A stretch of 9,230 nt of DNA from Synechococcaceae bacterium WBB_10_009 (GTDB lineage Bacteria; Cyanobacteriota; Cyanobacteriia; PCC-6307; Cyanobiaceae), in the NCBI GenBank assembly GCA_010030955.1, contig RHBP01000067.1, positions 1 to 9,230 of the forward strand, given 5' to 3'. How positions within the stretch are numbered: position 1 is the stretch's first letter; every line of letters begins with the position of its first letter. Under the pieces are notes generated by a model. That model had not been told where the DNA came from. It did no database searches and saw only the letters and a list, made by a program, of their open reading frames with translations. A program made the position numbers and the translations under genes. Of this stretch, positions 1-6,160 are shown piece after piece.

Positions 1-3
1 CAT
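1..3 (-). other. possible start codon of the next gene in the secretion operon (partial)
   Basis: On the minus strand an ATG lies at 3-1, four bases after the TGA that ends the CNB gene. Nothing further is visible. If used, it would start the next gene of the operon; a type I secretion ABC transporter would be expected from context. It could equally be a chance ATG, or the inside of a longer protein split by a frameshift. Confidence 0.25.
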
Positions 4-7
4 CGCC

Positions 8-586
8 TCAAGGCTTGACCCCCAGGCTGGCGGCCAACAGCACCACATCCGGATGCAACTGATCGAGCACCTCCACCGAAGGCTGGATCAGGCGAGCTGC
101 GGAGCGCACCCGCTCCAGCTCCTGCAGCGCGCTTACCCCTTTGCGGGGATGGGCTTCCAGCAACTGCTCCACCAGGGCCAACAGCTCCGCGATGAACAGG
201 TGAGCCGCACACCAGCTGCTGAATGACGGCTCCGAAGCCAGCAGAGCAAGCACCAGACCATCGGGAATGGCCCAGGCATGCAACGGTCCCGCAGCGGAGA
301 CTGCTTCACAGGCCTGGGCACGCACCAGGGAGGCGAGGCCAACGAAGGATCCCGCCTGCAGTTTCTCCACGGTGCAGAGGCGGCCAGCATCCCTGCAGAG
401 CAAGCGAGCCTGGCCATCCACGAGCAGCAGCACCTCACTGGGGATCACATCCGAGGTGCTCAGGTTCTGGCCTGTGGTGAAGGCCCGCAGCTCAGAGCCA
501 GCCTGGAGCTGTTGGCGCCCTTGCTCGGAGAGTGCTGCAAAAGCTGGATGACTGCTGAGCAGTGCGTTGGGGGGAGCCTGGGTCAT
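8..586 (-). CDS. cyclic nucleotide-binding-domain protein, probably part of a type I secretion operon
   Basis: This 192-residue protein has a CNB/CRP-like beta-roll fold from about residue 15 to 125, visible as a VLLLVDGQARLL strand pair followed by GSFVGLASLVR. No helix-turn-helix is recognisable, so it is not a normal CRP-type regulator. The phosphate-binding cassette is degenerate: the segment around EAVSAAG has Glu where cAMP binders usually carry the ligand-binding Arg, so true cyclic-nucleotide binding is doubtful. In cyanobacteria this type of domain is typically the N-terminal part of HlyB/HetC-like ABC exporters, next to a parvulin gene. Here a TGA closes the frame at 10-8. The ATG overlaps the stop of the upstream isomerase (ATGA, 583-586), implying translational coupling. 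It may be a separate small protein or the front end of a transporter broken by a frameshift just before the window edge. Confidence 0.8.
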   Translation of the reverse strand: MTQAPPNALLSSHPAFAALSEQGRQQLQAGSELRAFTTGQNLSTSDVIPSEVLLLVDGQARLLCRDAGRLCTVEKLQAGSFVGLASLVRAQACEAVSAAGPLHAWAIPDGLVLALLASEPSFSSWCAAHLFIAELLALVEQLLEAHPRKGVSALQELERVRSAARLIQPSVEVLDQLHPDVVLLAASLGVKP

Positions 587-1344
587 TGGGGCTGCTCCGA
601 GATGGGGGCAAGCAGCTGTGGGCGGAGCTGTTCAAATCTGGTTTCCACAGCCTGCTCAAGCCACTGCTCAAACAGTTCTTGGCTCATCTGAAGAGCCATT
701 GATTCATCGAAGCTGGCTGGTGTGAGCGATTCGAGGCGAAACAGCAGCCAATACCCCTCTATGAGAAGGGGCTCTTGCACCTGAGCGATAGGGGCTGTGC
801 GCAACCGCTCCACAAGCTGGGGGTGCGCCTGGGTCAGGGGCACGGGGCCGACGATGCCACGGGTGGCCCGCTCTGGCCCCTCGGAGTGCTGAGCCGCCAG
901 ATCGGCAAAATCAGCCTCTCCGTCTTGAAGCTGAAAATAGAGCTCGCGAGAGAGCCCCTCATCCTGGAGGCGCAGCAGGCTGTAAACCACCTGATCGAGC
1001 TGCTGCTTGCGCTCCAGGAAACGCGCTTCCGCCTTGGGCCGGTAGAGGCGCTCACAATGGCGGCGGAGGCGGCTGGGCAGCTCCACCTGAAGCGCGAGGG
1101 CCTCAGGGGAGAGCAGGTTGGCGATGCGGTAGCGCTCCAGGGCTTCACCATCGGTGAGCCGGCGCTGCTGGGCGAAGGCGATCAGGGCCTGGCGACGCTC
1201 GTCGTCGCTGAGGGTTTCCGTCGCCAGGGCATCCGCCATCAAGCACTGGCGCAGGTACGGGCGAAGCAGGCCGTGTTGCGCAAGCAAGGCCATGGCCGTT
1301 GGACCAAGGGCCGTGGAGGAAACACCTGCGGGCGGTTGGATCAA
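583..1344 (-). CDS. parvulin-type (PpiC/SurA-like) peptidylprolyl isomerase of a secretion cluster
   Basis: The protein has 253 residues if the TTG at 1344 is used, or 236 from the ATG at 1293. The family's conserved N-terminal helix seems to begin before that ATG, so the TTG is preferred with caution. Residues about 20-100 form a helical SurA-like N-terminal part. Residues about 110-210 resemble a parvulin domain: GEADFADLAAQHSEGPE, then RGIVGPVPL and a closing strand GYWLLFRLE. The classic substrate-pocket histidine segment near the domain start is replaced by VVYSLLRLQDEG, so catalysis is uncertain. No signal peptide is seen, so it probably acts in the cytoplasm or at the membrane. Proteins of this type lie beside HlyB/HlyD-type exporters in cyanobacteria, including clusters for double-glycine leader peptides. 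The stop overlaps the CNB gene start, so the two form one operon. Confidence 0.8.
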   Translation of the reverse strand: MIQPPAGVSSTALGPTAMALLAQHGLLRPYLRQCLMADALATETLSDDERRQALIAFAQQRRLTDGEALERYRIANLLSPEALALQVELPSRLRRHCERLYRPKAEARFLERKQQLDQVVYSLLRLQDEGLSRELYFQLQDGEADFADLAAQHSEGPERATRGIVGPVPLTQAHPQLVERLRTAPIAQVQEPLLIEGYWLLFRLESLTPASFDESMALQMSQELFEQWLEQAVETRFEQLRPQLLAPISEQPQ

Positions 1345-1408
1345 GCCATTTCAATGCGTTCGCGCCATTGTGCCGGCAGGCAATCGTGTCGCCCGATACG
1401 GTGCACCC
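1345..1408. promoter_or_regulatory. divergent intergenic region with dyad symmetry
   Basis: These 64 bases separate the minus-strand isomerase from the plus-strand queE and must hold both promoters if each gene starts its own transcript. An inverted repeat CAATG-9 nt-CATTG lies at 1352-1370. It is followed by the palindrome TGCCGGCA at 1371-1378, flanked by ATTG and CAAT (1367-1384). These could form an operator, but such short dyads also arise by chance. No clear -10/-35 pair or Shine-Dalgarno sequence is seen before queE. Confidence 0.3.
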
Positions 1409-2047
1409 ATGGCCCACGCTGACCCACCCCTGCCGGTGGTGGAAACCTTCCACTCCCTGCAGGGGGAGGGGATCCATGCCGGGCGCAGCGCCTTCTTCAT
1501 CCGGCTGGGGGGCTGCAGCGTGGGCTGCAGTTGGTGCGACACCAAGCACTCCTGGCCGGCGGAGGTGCATCCCCAACGCCCCCTGGAGCAGCTGCGCGCC
1601 GAGGCCGAGGCGGCGGCGGCGGCCGGGGCCGCCTTTGCGGTGATCACCGGCGGCGAACCGCTGGAGCACCGGCTTGATCCGCTCTGCACCACCCTGGCGG
1701 CGGCGGGGCTGCCCCTGCACCTGGAAACCAGCGGCGTGGGCGCCTGGAGCGGCCAGTTCCAGTGGATCAGCCTCTCCCCCAAGCCCCACCGCCCTCCCGG
1801 CGGCGAGGCCCTGCGCCGCTGCCACGAACTGAAGGTGGTGGTGCACGAGCCCAGCGATCTGGCCTTCGCCGAGGCCATGGCCGCCGCCGCCCTGGAGCGC
1901 CGCGGCCCCGCCGAGCCCGGCCCGGCGCTGCTGCTGCAACCGGGCTGGGACTGCCCCGAAGGCCAGCGGCTGGCGGTGGCCTTTGTGCAGGCCCACCCCC
2001 ACTGGCGCCTCAGCCTGCAGAGCCACAAATGGCTGGGGGTGCGCTAG
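1409..2047 (+). CDS. queE: 7-carboxy-7-deazaguanine synthase (radical SAM)
   Basis: QueE converts 6-carboxy-5,6,7,8-tetrahydropterin to 7-carboxy-7-deazaguanine using a [4Fe-4S] cluster and S-adenosylmethionine. It is a step toward preQ0 and queuosine-modified tRNA in the cytoplasm. The 212-residue protein begins with the family signature FHSLQGEG (14-21) and has the cluster motif CSVGCSWC with Cys36, Cys40 and Cys43. Next come TGGEP (80-84, SAM-binding), ETSG (106-109) and SLSPKP (121-126); the C-terminus ends in LQSHKWLGVR. Length is normal. The ATG at 1409 fits the start of homology; the frame stays open upstream to about 1154, but that stretch runs antisense through the isomerase gene. 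The stop codon shares a CTAG palindrome with the stop of the convergent ecotin gene. QueC lies about 580 bases downstream on the same strand. Confidence 0.95.
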   Translation: MAHADPPLPVVETFHSLQGEGIHAGRSAFFIRLGGCSVGCSWCDTKHSWPAEVHPQRPLEQLRAEAEAAAAAGAAFAVITGGEPLEHRLDPLCTTLAAAGLPLHLETSGVGAWSGQFQWISLSPKPHRPPGGEALRRCHELKVVVHEPSDLAFAEAMAAAALERRGPAEPGPALLLQPGWDCPEGQRLAVAFVQAHPHWRLSLQSHKWLGVR

Positions 2048-2577
2048 AGCGCTCGGGCCGGCTGCAGGGGCTCCAGGGGCCGCCACACCCGCCAGCGCAG
2101 CTCCAGCCGCTCCGGCAGATACACCACGATCGGCAGGCTCACGTTGTAGGGCGCCAGCACGGGGTCACCGCCGAGGGTGACGAAACGGATGGGTTTCGGT
2201 TGGCCCTTCGGACAGGCCATCAGCGTGGTGATCGCCAGGCCGGCGTTGGGCCCCTCCAGCCGGTAGATGGGGTAGCCCCAGCCCGGCACATCGCTGACCC
2301 GCAGCTGGCCGCTGATGCGGCGGATGTTGCAATCCACCGGCATCTCCTCACCCACCACCAGTTGCACCCCCCAGCTGCGGGGGTCGCCGGCCACGCCGCC
2401 GGCCGGCGCCGGGGGCAGCACACCGGGCAGCTGGATCACCCAGCGCCGCTCCCCCGGGGCCGGCTTGGGGTAGGGGCTCAAATCCAGCCGGGGGATGGCC
2501 CGGCCCGCCGAAGCGATCAGTGGAGCGATCGCCAACACGGCAGCCAGCAGCGGGCCATGGGAATGCCGTCGGGCCAT
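2044..2577 (-). CDS. eco: ecotin-family periplasmic serine protease inhibitor
   Basis: Ecotin is a dimeric periplasmic inhibitor of trypsin-fold serine proteases. The match to Escherichia coli ecotin is clear along the whole length: SPYPKPAPGERRWVIQLP (34-51), VVGEEMPVDCNIRRISGQL (74-92), GWGYPIY (99-105), TTLMACPKG (117-125) and LPIVVYLPERLELRWRVW near the C-terminus. Cys83 and Cys122 correspond to the Cys50-Cys87 disulfide. The reactive-site P1 residue aligns to Leu119 (Met84 in E. coli), with P1' Met120. A signal peptide covers residues 1 to about 27 (hydrophobic core PLLAAVLAIAPLIASA). The ATG at 2577 gives a normal signal peptide and 177 residues; upstream ATGs at 2607 and 2604 would add 10 or 9 residues. 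The gene sits in reverse orientation between queE and queC: tail to tail with queE, head to head with queC. Confidence 0.93.
   Translation of the reverse strand: MARRHSHGPLLAAVLAIAPLIASAGRAIPRLDLSPYPKPAPGERRWVIQLPGVLPPAPAGGVAGDPRSWGVQLVVGEEMPVDCNIRRISGQLRVSDVPGWGYPIYRLEGPNAGLAITTLMACPKGQPKPIRFVTLGGDPVLAPYNVSLPIVVYLPERLELRWRVWRPLEPLQPARAL
2525..2532. repeat. HIP1 octamer GCGATCGC
   Basis: This is an exact copy of the highly iterated palindrome 1 (HIP1) of many cyanobacteria, and the only exact copy I found in the window. It falls in the signal-peptide coding part of the ecotin gene. It supports a cyanobacterial source, but an 8-mer in GC-rich DNA may also occur by chance. Confidence 0.6.
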
Positions 2578-2630
2578 GGGCGGACACACACCTCTGCTGG
2601 GCATCATGGAGCTGGCGCCACCGATCCGCT
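2578..2630. promoter_or_regulatory. short divergent intergenic region between ecotin gene and queC
   Basis: These 53 bases separate the divergent starts of the ecotin gene (2577) and queC (2631), so promoters for both are expected here or inside the opposite gene. I see no clear promoter boxes. An ATG at 2606 on the plus strand is not in the queC frame. A CAT at 2605-2607 gives the ecotin gene a possible earlier start. Confidence 0.3.
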
Positions 2631-3308
2631 TTGCCCACCGCCATTGCCCTGCTCTCCGGTGGGCTGGATTCCGCCACCGCCGCCGCCCTGGCCCAGGAGG
2701 CCGGCCAGCGGGTGATCGGCCTGTCGTTCGATTACGGCCAGCGCCACCGCCGCGAACTGGAGGCCGCCGCCAGCGTGGCCGCGGCCCTGGGGTTGGCGGA
2801 GCACCACACCATCCAGGTGAACCTGGCGGCCTGGGGCGGCTCGGCCCTCACCGATCTCGCCATCGCCGTGCCCAGCGGCGGCGTGCAAGCCGGCGTGATC
2901 CCCAGCACCTACGTGCCCGGCCGCAACACGGTGTTCATTGCCATCGGCCTCAGCCTGGCGGAGGCCCGCGGCGCTGAGCGGCTGGTGCTGGGGGTGAACG
3001 CCGTGGACTACTCCGGCTACCCCGACTGCCGGCCCGACTACTTGGAGGCCTTCCAGCAGCTGGCCGACCTGGCCAGCAAAGCCGGCCGTGAAGGCCACGG
3101 CACCCGCCTCTGGGCACCGTTGGTGCAGTGGAGCAAAACCCAGATCGTGCGGGAGGCCCTGCGGCTGGGGGTGCCGGTGCAGGACACCTGGAGCTGCTAC
3201 AGCGGCGGCGACCACCCCTGCGGCGTGTGCGACAGCTGCCGCATCCGTGACGCCGCCCTGATCGAGGCGGGCCGGCCGGACCTGGCCAGCCGCCCCAACC
3301 CAACGTGA
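2631..3308 (+). CDS. queC: 7-cyano-7-deazaguanine (preQ0) synthase
   Basis: QueC is the ATP-dependent enzyme that converts 7-carboxy-7-deazaguanine, the QueE product, to preQ0. From the TTG at 2631 the protein has 225 residues, the normal family length. It begins PTAIALLSGGLDSATAAALA, with the PP-loop motif SGGLDS at 9-14. FDYGQRHRREL and STYVPGRNTVF follow, both conserved in the family. The C-terminal zinc site is Cys189, Cys197, Cys200 and Cys203 (CYSGGDHPCGVCDSC). The frame is open upstream to an ATG at 2520, but that would add 37 unrelated residues overlapping the ecotin gene, and no in-frame ATG lies closer; TTG at 2631 is therefore the likely start. The stop overlaps the GTG of pabB (GTGA, 3305-3308), implying co-translation. 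Confidence 0.94.
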   Translation: MPTAIALLSGGLDSATAAALAQEAGQRVIGLSFDYGQRHRRELEAAASVAAALGLAEHHTIQVNLAAWGGSALTDLAIAVPSGGVQAGVIPSTYVPGRNTVFIAIGLSLAEARGAERLVLGVNAVDYSGYPDCRPDYLEAFQQLADLASKAGREGHGTRLWAPLVQWSKTQIVREALRLGVPVQDTWSCYSGGDHPCGVCDSCRIRDAALIEAGRPDLASRPNPT

Positions 3309-4662
3309 GCGGCGGAGCCACCGGCGCCACGCCCCTGCGGCAGCCGTTGCCGTGGCGCGAACCGGCGGCGGTGGCCGCCGCCCTGGCGGCCCACTGGGGC
3401 CCGGAGGGTCTGATCTGGCTGGATGGCGACGGCAGCGCCCTGGGGCGCTGGATCACCCTGGCGGCCGACCCCCTGGAGCAGCACTGTTGCCGCGGGCTGC
3501 CCGGCCGGGCCGGCGCCAGCGACCCCTTCGCCCAGCTGGCGCAACTGGGGCCGGGGCACTGGTGCGGCTGGCTCAGCTACGAGGCGGCCGCCTGGGTGGA
3601 GCCGGCCCAGCACTGGAAGGCCGACGCCATGGCCAGCCTCTGGATCGCCCGCCACGATCCGGTGCTGCGCTTCGATCTGCAACGGCGGCAGCTGTGGATC
3701 GAGGGCCAGGATCCGGCCCGGTTGGCGGCCCTGGCCCGGTGGCTGCAGGCGCAGCCCGATGCGGGCCATGCGGCCAACCCGACCCCGGACAGGCCCTGGC
3801 CCGGCCTGCCGCGCGAGCGCTGGCAGTGGCACAGCGACAGCCACACCTTCGCCGCGGGCGTGGAGCAGCTGCGGGGGTTGATCGCCGCCGGCGACCTGTT
3901 CCAGGCCAACCTCACCGCCTGCTGCAGCACCGACCTACCGGCCCATGGGCCGCTGGGGGCCGCGGCGGCCCTGCCGCTGTTTCTGCGGCTGCGCCGGCAG
4001 TGCCCGGCCCCCTTCTCCGGGCTGGTGGTGGCCGCGGGCGCCGCCGCCGGCGAAGCGGTGATCTCCGCCTCACCGGAGCGGTTTCTGCAGCTGAGCCCCA
4101 GCGGCGCCGTGGAAACCCGGCCGATCAAGGGCACGCGCCCGCGCCGGGCTGACCCCGAGGCCGATGCCGACCAGGCCGCCGAGCTGGTGTGCAGCACCAA
4201 GGACCGGGCCGAAAACGTGATGATCGTGGATCTGCTGCGCAACGACCTGGGGCGGGTGTGCGTGCCCGGCTCGATCGCAGTGCCGCAGCTGGTGGGCCTG
4301 GAGAGCTACCCACAGGTGCATCACCTCACCTCGGTGGTGACGGGCCAACTGCGGCCTGGCAGCACCTGGGTGGACCTGCTGCGGGCCTGCTGGCCGGGGG
4401 GCTCCATCAGCGGTGCCCCCAAACTGCGGGCCTGCCAACGGCTGGCGGAGCTGGAGCCCGTGGCCCGCGGCCCCTACTGCGGCTCGCTGGCCGCGACTGG
4501 GACGGCAGCTTCGACAGCAGCATCCTGATCCGCAGCCTGCTGTTGCACGGCCAGCGGCTGCGCTGCCATGGCGGCTGCGGCATCGTGGCCGATTCCGACC
4601 CCCAGGCGGAGGCCGAGGAGCTGGGATGGAAATTGCACCCGCTGCTGGAGGCCCTGGCGTGA
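3305..4662 (+). pseudogene. pabB: aminodeoxychorismate synthase component I, with apparent 1-base frameshift
   Basis: PabB converts chorismate and ammonia (supplied by a PabA/TrpG glutaminase) to 4-amino-4-deoxychorismate for folate. The GTG start at 3305 overlaps the queC stop. The chorismate-binding domain runs from about residue 180 on: SHTFAAGVEQLRGLIAAGD, ISASPERF, PIKGTRPR with Lys275, LLRNDLGRV and GGSISGAPKLRA. The Lys in PIKGT marks PabB rather than TrpE, which has PIAGT. The frame holds through GPYCGSL (near 4489), then diverges and stops at 4526-4528, giving 407 residues. The expected ending resumes at once in another frame: RDWDGSFDSSILIRSL through ELGWKL to the TGA at 4660-4662. 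Restoring one base in the CTGGCCGC stretch near 4487-4494 gives about 452 residues with no gap. No slippery heptamer is present, so a sequencing error or recent mutation is likelier than programmed frameshifting. Confidence 0.9.
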
Positions 4663-5522
4663 ACCCCACCGCAACGGCCGTGGCCTGGATTGGCGGCAGC
4701 TGGGGCGCGCCGGAGGAGCTGCAGCTGCCCCTGGCGGATCGGGGGCTGCAGCTGGCGGATGGCCTGTTTGAAACCGTGTGGGTGGAAGGGGGACGGCCGC
4801 AGCTGCTGCAGGCGCACCTGCGCCGCTGGCACCACGGCGCCCAGCTGCTGGGGATGGCCCCACCGCCCACGGAGGCAGCCCTGGAACCGCTGCTGCAGGA
4901 AGCGATCAGCCGCGCCGGTGGCCAGGGTGCCCTGCGGCTCAACTGGAGCCGCGGCAACCACCGGGGCCGGGGCCTCGACCTGCCGGAAGGCCCGCCCATG
5001 GCGGAGCAGCACCGCTTCTGGTTGCAGCTCACCCCTTGCAGGGCGACGTTCACCCCCCTCACGGCGATCGTGAGTCGCCAAGAACGGCGCAACGGCTCCA
5101 GCCTGCTGAGCCGTTGCAAAACCTTCGCCTACGGCCAGGCAATCCAGGCGCGCCGGGAGGCGCGGGGCGCCGGGGCCGATGAGGCCCTGTTGCTGGGCAA
5201 CGGCGGCGAGCTCAGCTGTGGCGCCAGCGCCAATGTGCTGGTGCAGCGCCGGGGGCGCTGGCTCACGCCGGCGCTCGACAGCGGCTGCCTAGCCGGGGTG
5301 ATGCGCGGGCGGCTGCTGGAGCTGGGGCTGGCCGCCGAGGCCCGGCTTGAAGCTGCGGCCGAGCCGGGCGACCGCTGGCTGCTGATCAACAGCCTCAGCT
5401 GCCGGCCCGTGCTGAAGCTGGAGGGCCAGCCCCTGGGGGACTGGCCCGGCGCCGCGGCGGATGCCGAACGGCTGTGGCGCAGGCTGCTGGTGCCCGCAGG
5501 GCTGGATCAGTTGCAGCCCTGA
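4659..5522 (+). CDS. pabC: aminodeoxychorismate lyase-like class IV aminotransferase
   Basis: PabC is a PLP enzyme that splits 4-amino-4-deoxychorismate into p-aminobenzoate and pyruvate. The 287-residue protein shows the class IV fold: LADRGLQLADGLFETVWVEGG (25-45), an HLRRWHHGAQLLG helix, and the PLP lysine in SRCKTFAY (Lys154). The conserved EALLLGNGGELSCGASANV (175-193) contains the cofactor-contacting Glu184. The GTG start at 4659 overlaps the pabB stop (GTGA), the same arrangement as queC-pabB. The function rests partly on position directly after pabB; class IV members also include branched-chain and D-amino acid aminotransferases, but the queC-pabB-pabC context favours PabC. The last 16 bases overlap, tail to tail, the opposite-strand gene at 5507. 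Confidence 0.9.
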   Translation: MNPTATAVAWIGGSWGAPEELQLPLADRGLQLADGLFETVWVEGGRPQLLQAHLRRWHHGAQLLGMAPPPTEAALEPLLQEAISRAGGQGALRLNWSRGNHRGRGLDLPEGPPMAEQHRFWLQLTPCRATFTPLTAIVSRQERRNGSSLLSRCKTFAYGQAIQARREARGAGADEALLLGNGGELSCGASANVLVQRRGRWLTPALDSGCLAGVMRGRLLELGLAAEARLEAAAEPGDRWLLINSLSCRPVLKLEGQPLGDWPGAAADAERLWRRLLVPAGLDQLQP

Positions 5523-5977
5523 ACCGAGATCCGGTAGGTGAAACCGGTGGCGGCCTGGTCGGCGCTGGCGCCGATCTTGAAGTTCACCTGGCTCACGGTT
5601 TTGCCGGGCACGGCCTGCACGGTCCACTGGCGGCCGGTGCCCATCTGCGGGGCATACGACTCATTGATCACCTGCAGGTTGGAGCCGTCGGTGAACTTGA
5701 GGTAGCCCTGAATCGGATAGGTGGCGCTCACCGAGGAGTTGGCGGTGAAGAAATACTTGAAATAGCTGTAGGGCTGGGTCACGAAGAAATCCGTGTTCCA
5801 GTTGGGGCGGCTGAAGGGCAGCGGGTTCCCGGGGCTGATGGTTTTGGTGATGATCGGGGTCACGCCATTCCCACCCACCGGCGAGAGGAACTGGCAGCTG
5901 GCCGCTGACGCGGGGGCGGCAGCCGTGAGCACGCAACCACCGATGCAGGCGGCGAGCGCGGGCAGCAGCTTGGTCAT
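5507..5977 (-). CDS. small exported protein of unknown function
   Basis: I do not recognise a named family. The 156-residue protein from the ATG at 5977 begins with a typical signal peptide: MTK, a hydrophobic core, then APASA with likely cleavage near residue 25. The mature part of about 130 residues has exactly two cysteines, one at each end (Cys28 and Cys155, the latter in the final GCN), which could form a disulfide closing the chain. Between them are alternating aromatic and beta-strand-like segments such as SYFKYFFTANSSVSATYPI, YLKFTDGSNLQVINESY and QVNFKIGASA, suggesting a small beta-sandwich in the periplasm or outside the cell. The frame stays open upstream to 6463, but that part lacks protein-like character and crosses the permease start. 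Its tail overlaps pabC by 16 bases. Confidence 0.8.
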   Translation of the reverse strand: MTKLLPALAACIGGCVLTAAAPASAASCQFLSPVGGNGVTPIITKTISPGNPLPFSRPNWNTDFFVTQPYSYFKYFFTANSSVSATYPIQGYLKFTDGSNLQVINESYAPQMGTGRQWTVQAVPGKTVSQVNFKIGASADQAATGFTYRISVQGCN

Positions 5978-6160
5978 GAACAGGACAAACGGTTCCCCTG
6001 AATTGTGAAAACAACCCTGGGGACCGCAGCGGATGTGCTGAAAAATTTTGGAGTCAGACGCGGGGTCAACCGCGACCCACACCCCAACGGCGACGCATTG
6101 GTTCAGCTGGCTGCAACAACGGCCCTCGGCTGGCATCCTGACGGCACTGAGCCAGGGGTG
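5978..6160. promoter_or_regulatory. divergent intergenic region upstream of the permease gene
   Basis: These 183 bases separate the exported-protein gene (minus) from the permease gene (plus) and include the most AT-rich stretch of the window, around 6037-6050 (AAAAATTTT). Such a segment would suit a promoter. A small inverted repeat GGGTC-6 nt-GACCC lies at 6063-6078. The frame in front of the permease is open from a GTG at 6005, so a longer N-terminus cannot be excluded, but this part does not look protein-coding. No RNA gene is apparent. Confidence 0.4.

Noticed and set aside
1145..2086. Long open frame of 313 codons antisense to queE
   Set aside because: It is Ala/Gly/Pro/Arg-rich with no recognisable motifs and exactly opposes queE, whose motifs are clear. 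High GC lowers stop frequency in antisense frames.
2631..3308. queE/queC as part of a 7-deazaguanine DNA-modification (dpd-like) defence island
   Set aside because: No dpd genes, restriction-like genes or phage genes are nearby; the neighbours are folate and housekeeping genes, fitting ordinary queuosine synthesis.
4481..4500. Programmed ribosomal frameshifting in pabB
   Set aside because: No slippery heptamer or adjacent strong hairpin is evident at CTGGCCGC, and PabB is not known to use frameshifting.
4070..5119. Antisense open frame of 349 codons across pabB and pabC
   Set aside because: Its composition is low-complexity Arg/Pro/Ser/Ala. Both genes on the plus strand show catalytic motifs, so this is a GC-driven shadow.
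6063..6078. GGGTC-6-GACCC hairpin as a terminator
   Set aside because: The stem is only 5 bp, no T-run follows, and it lies between divergent starts, where no transcript is expected to end.
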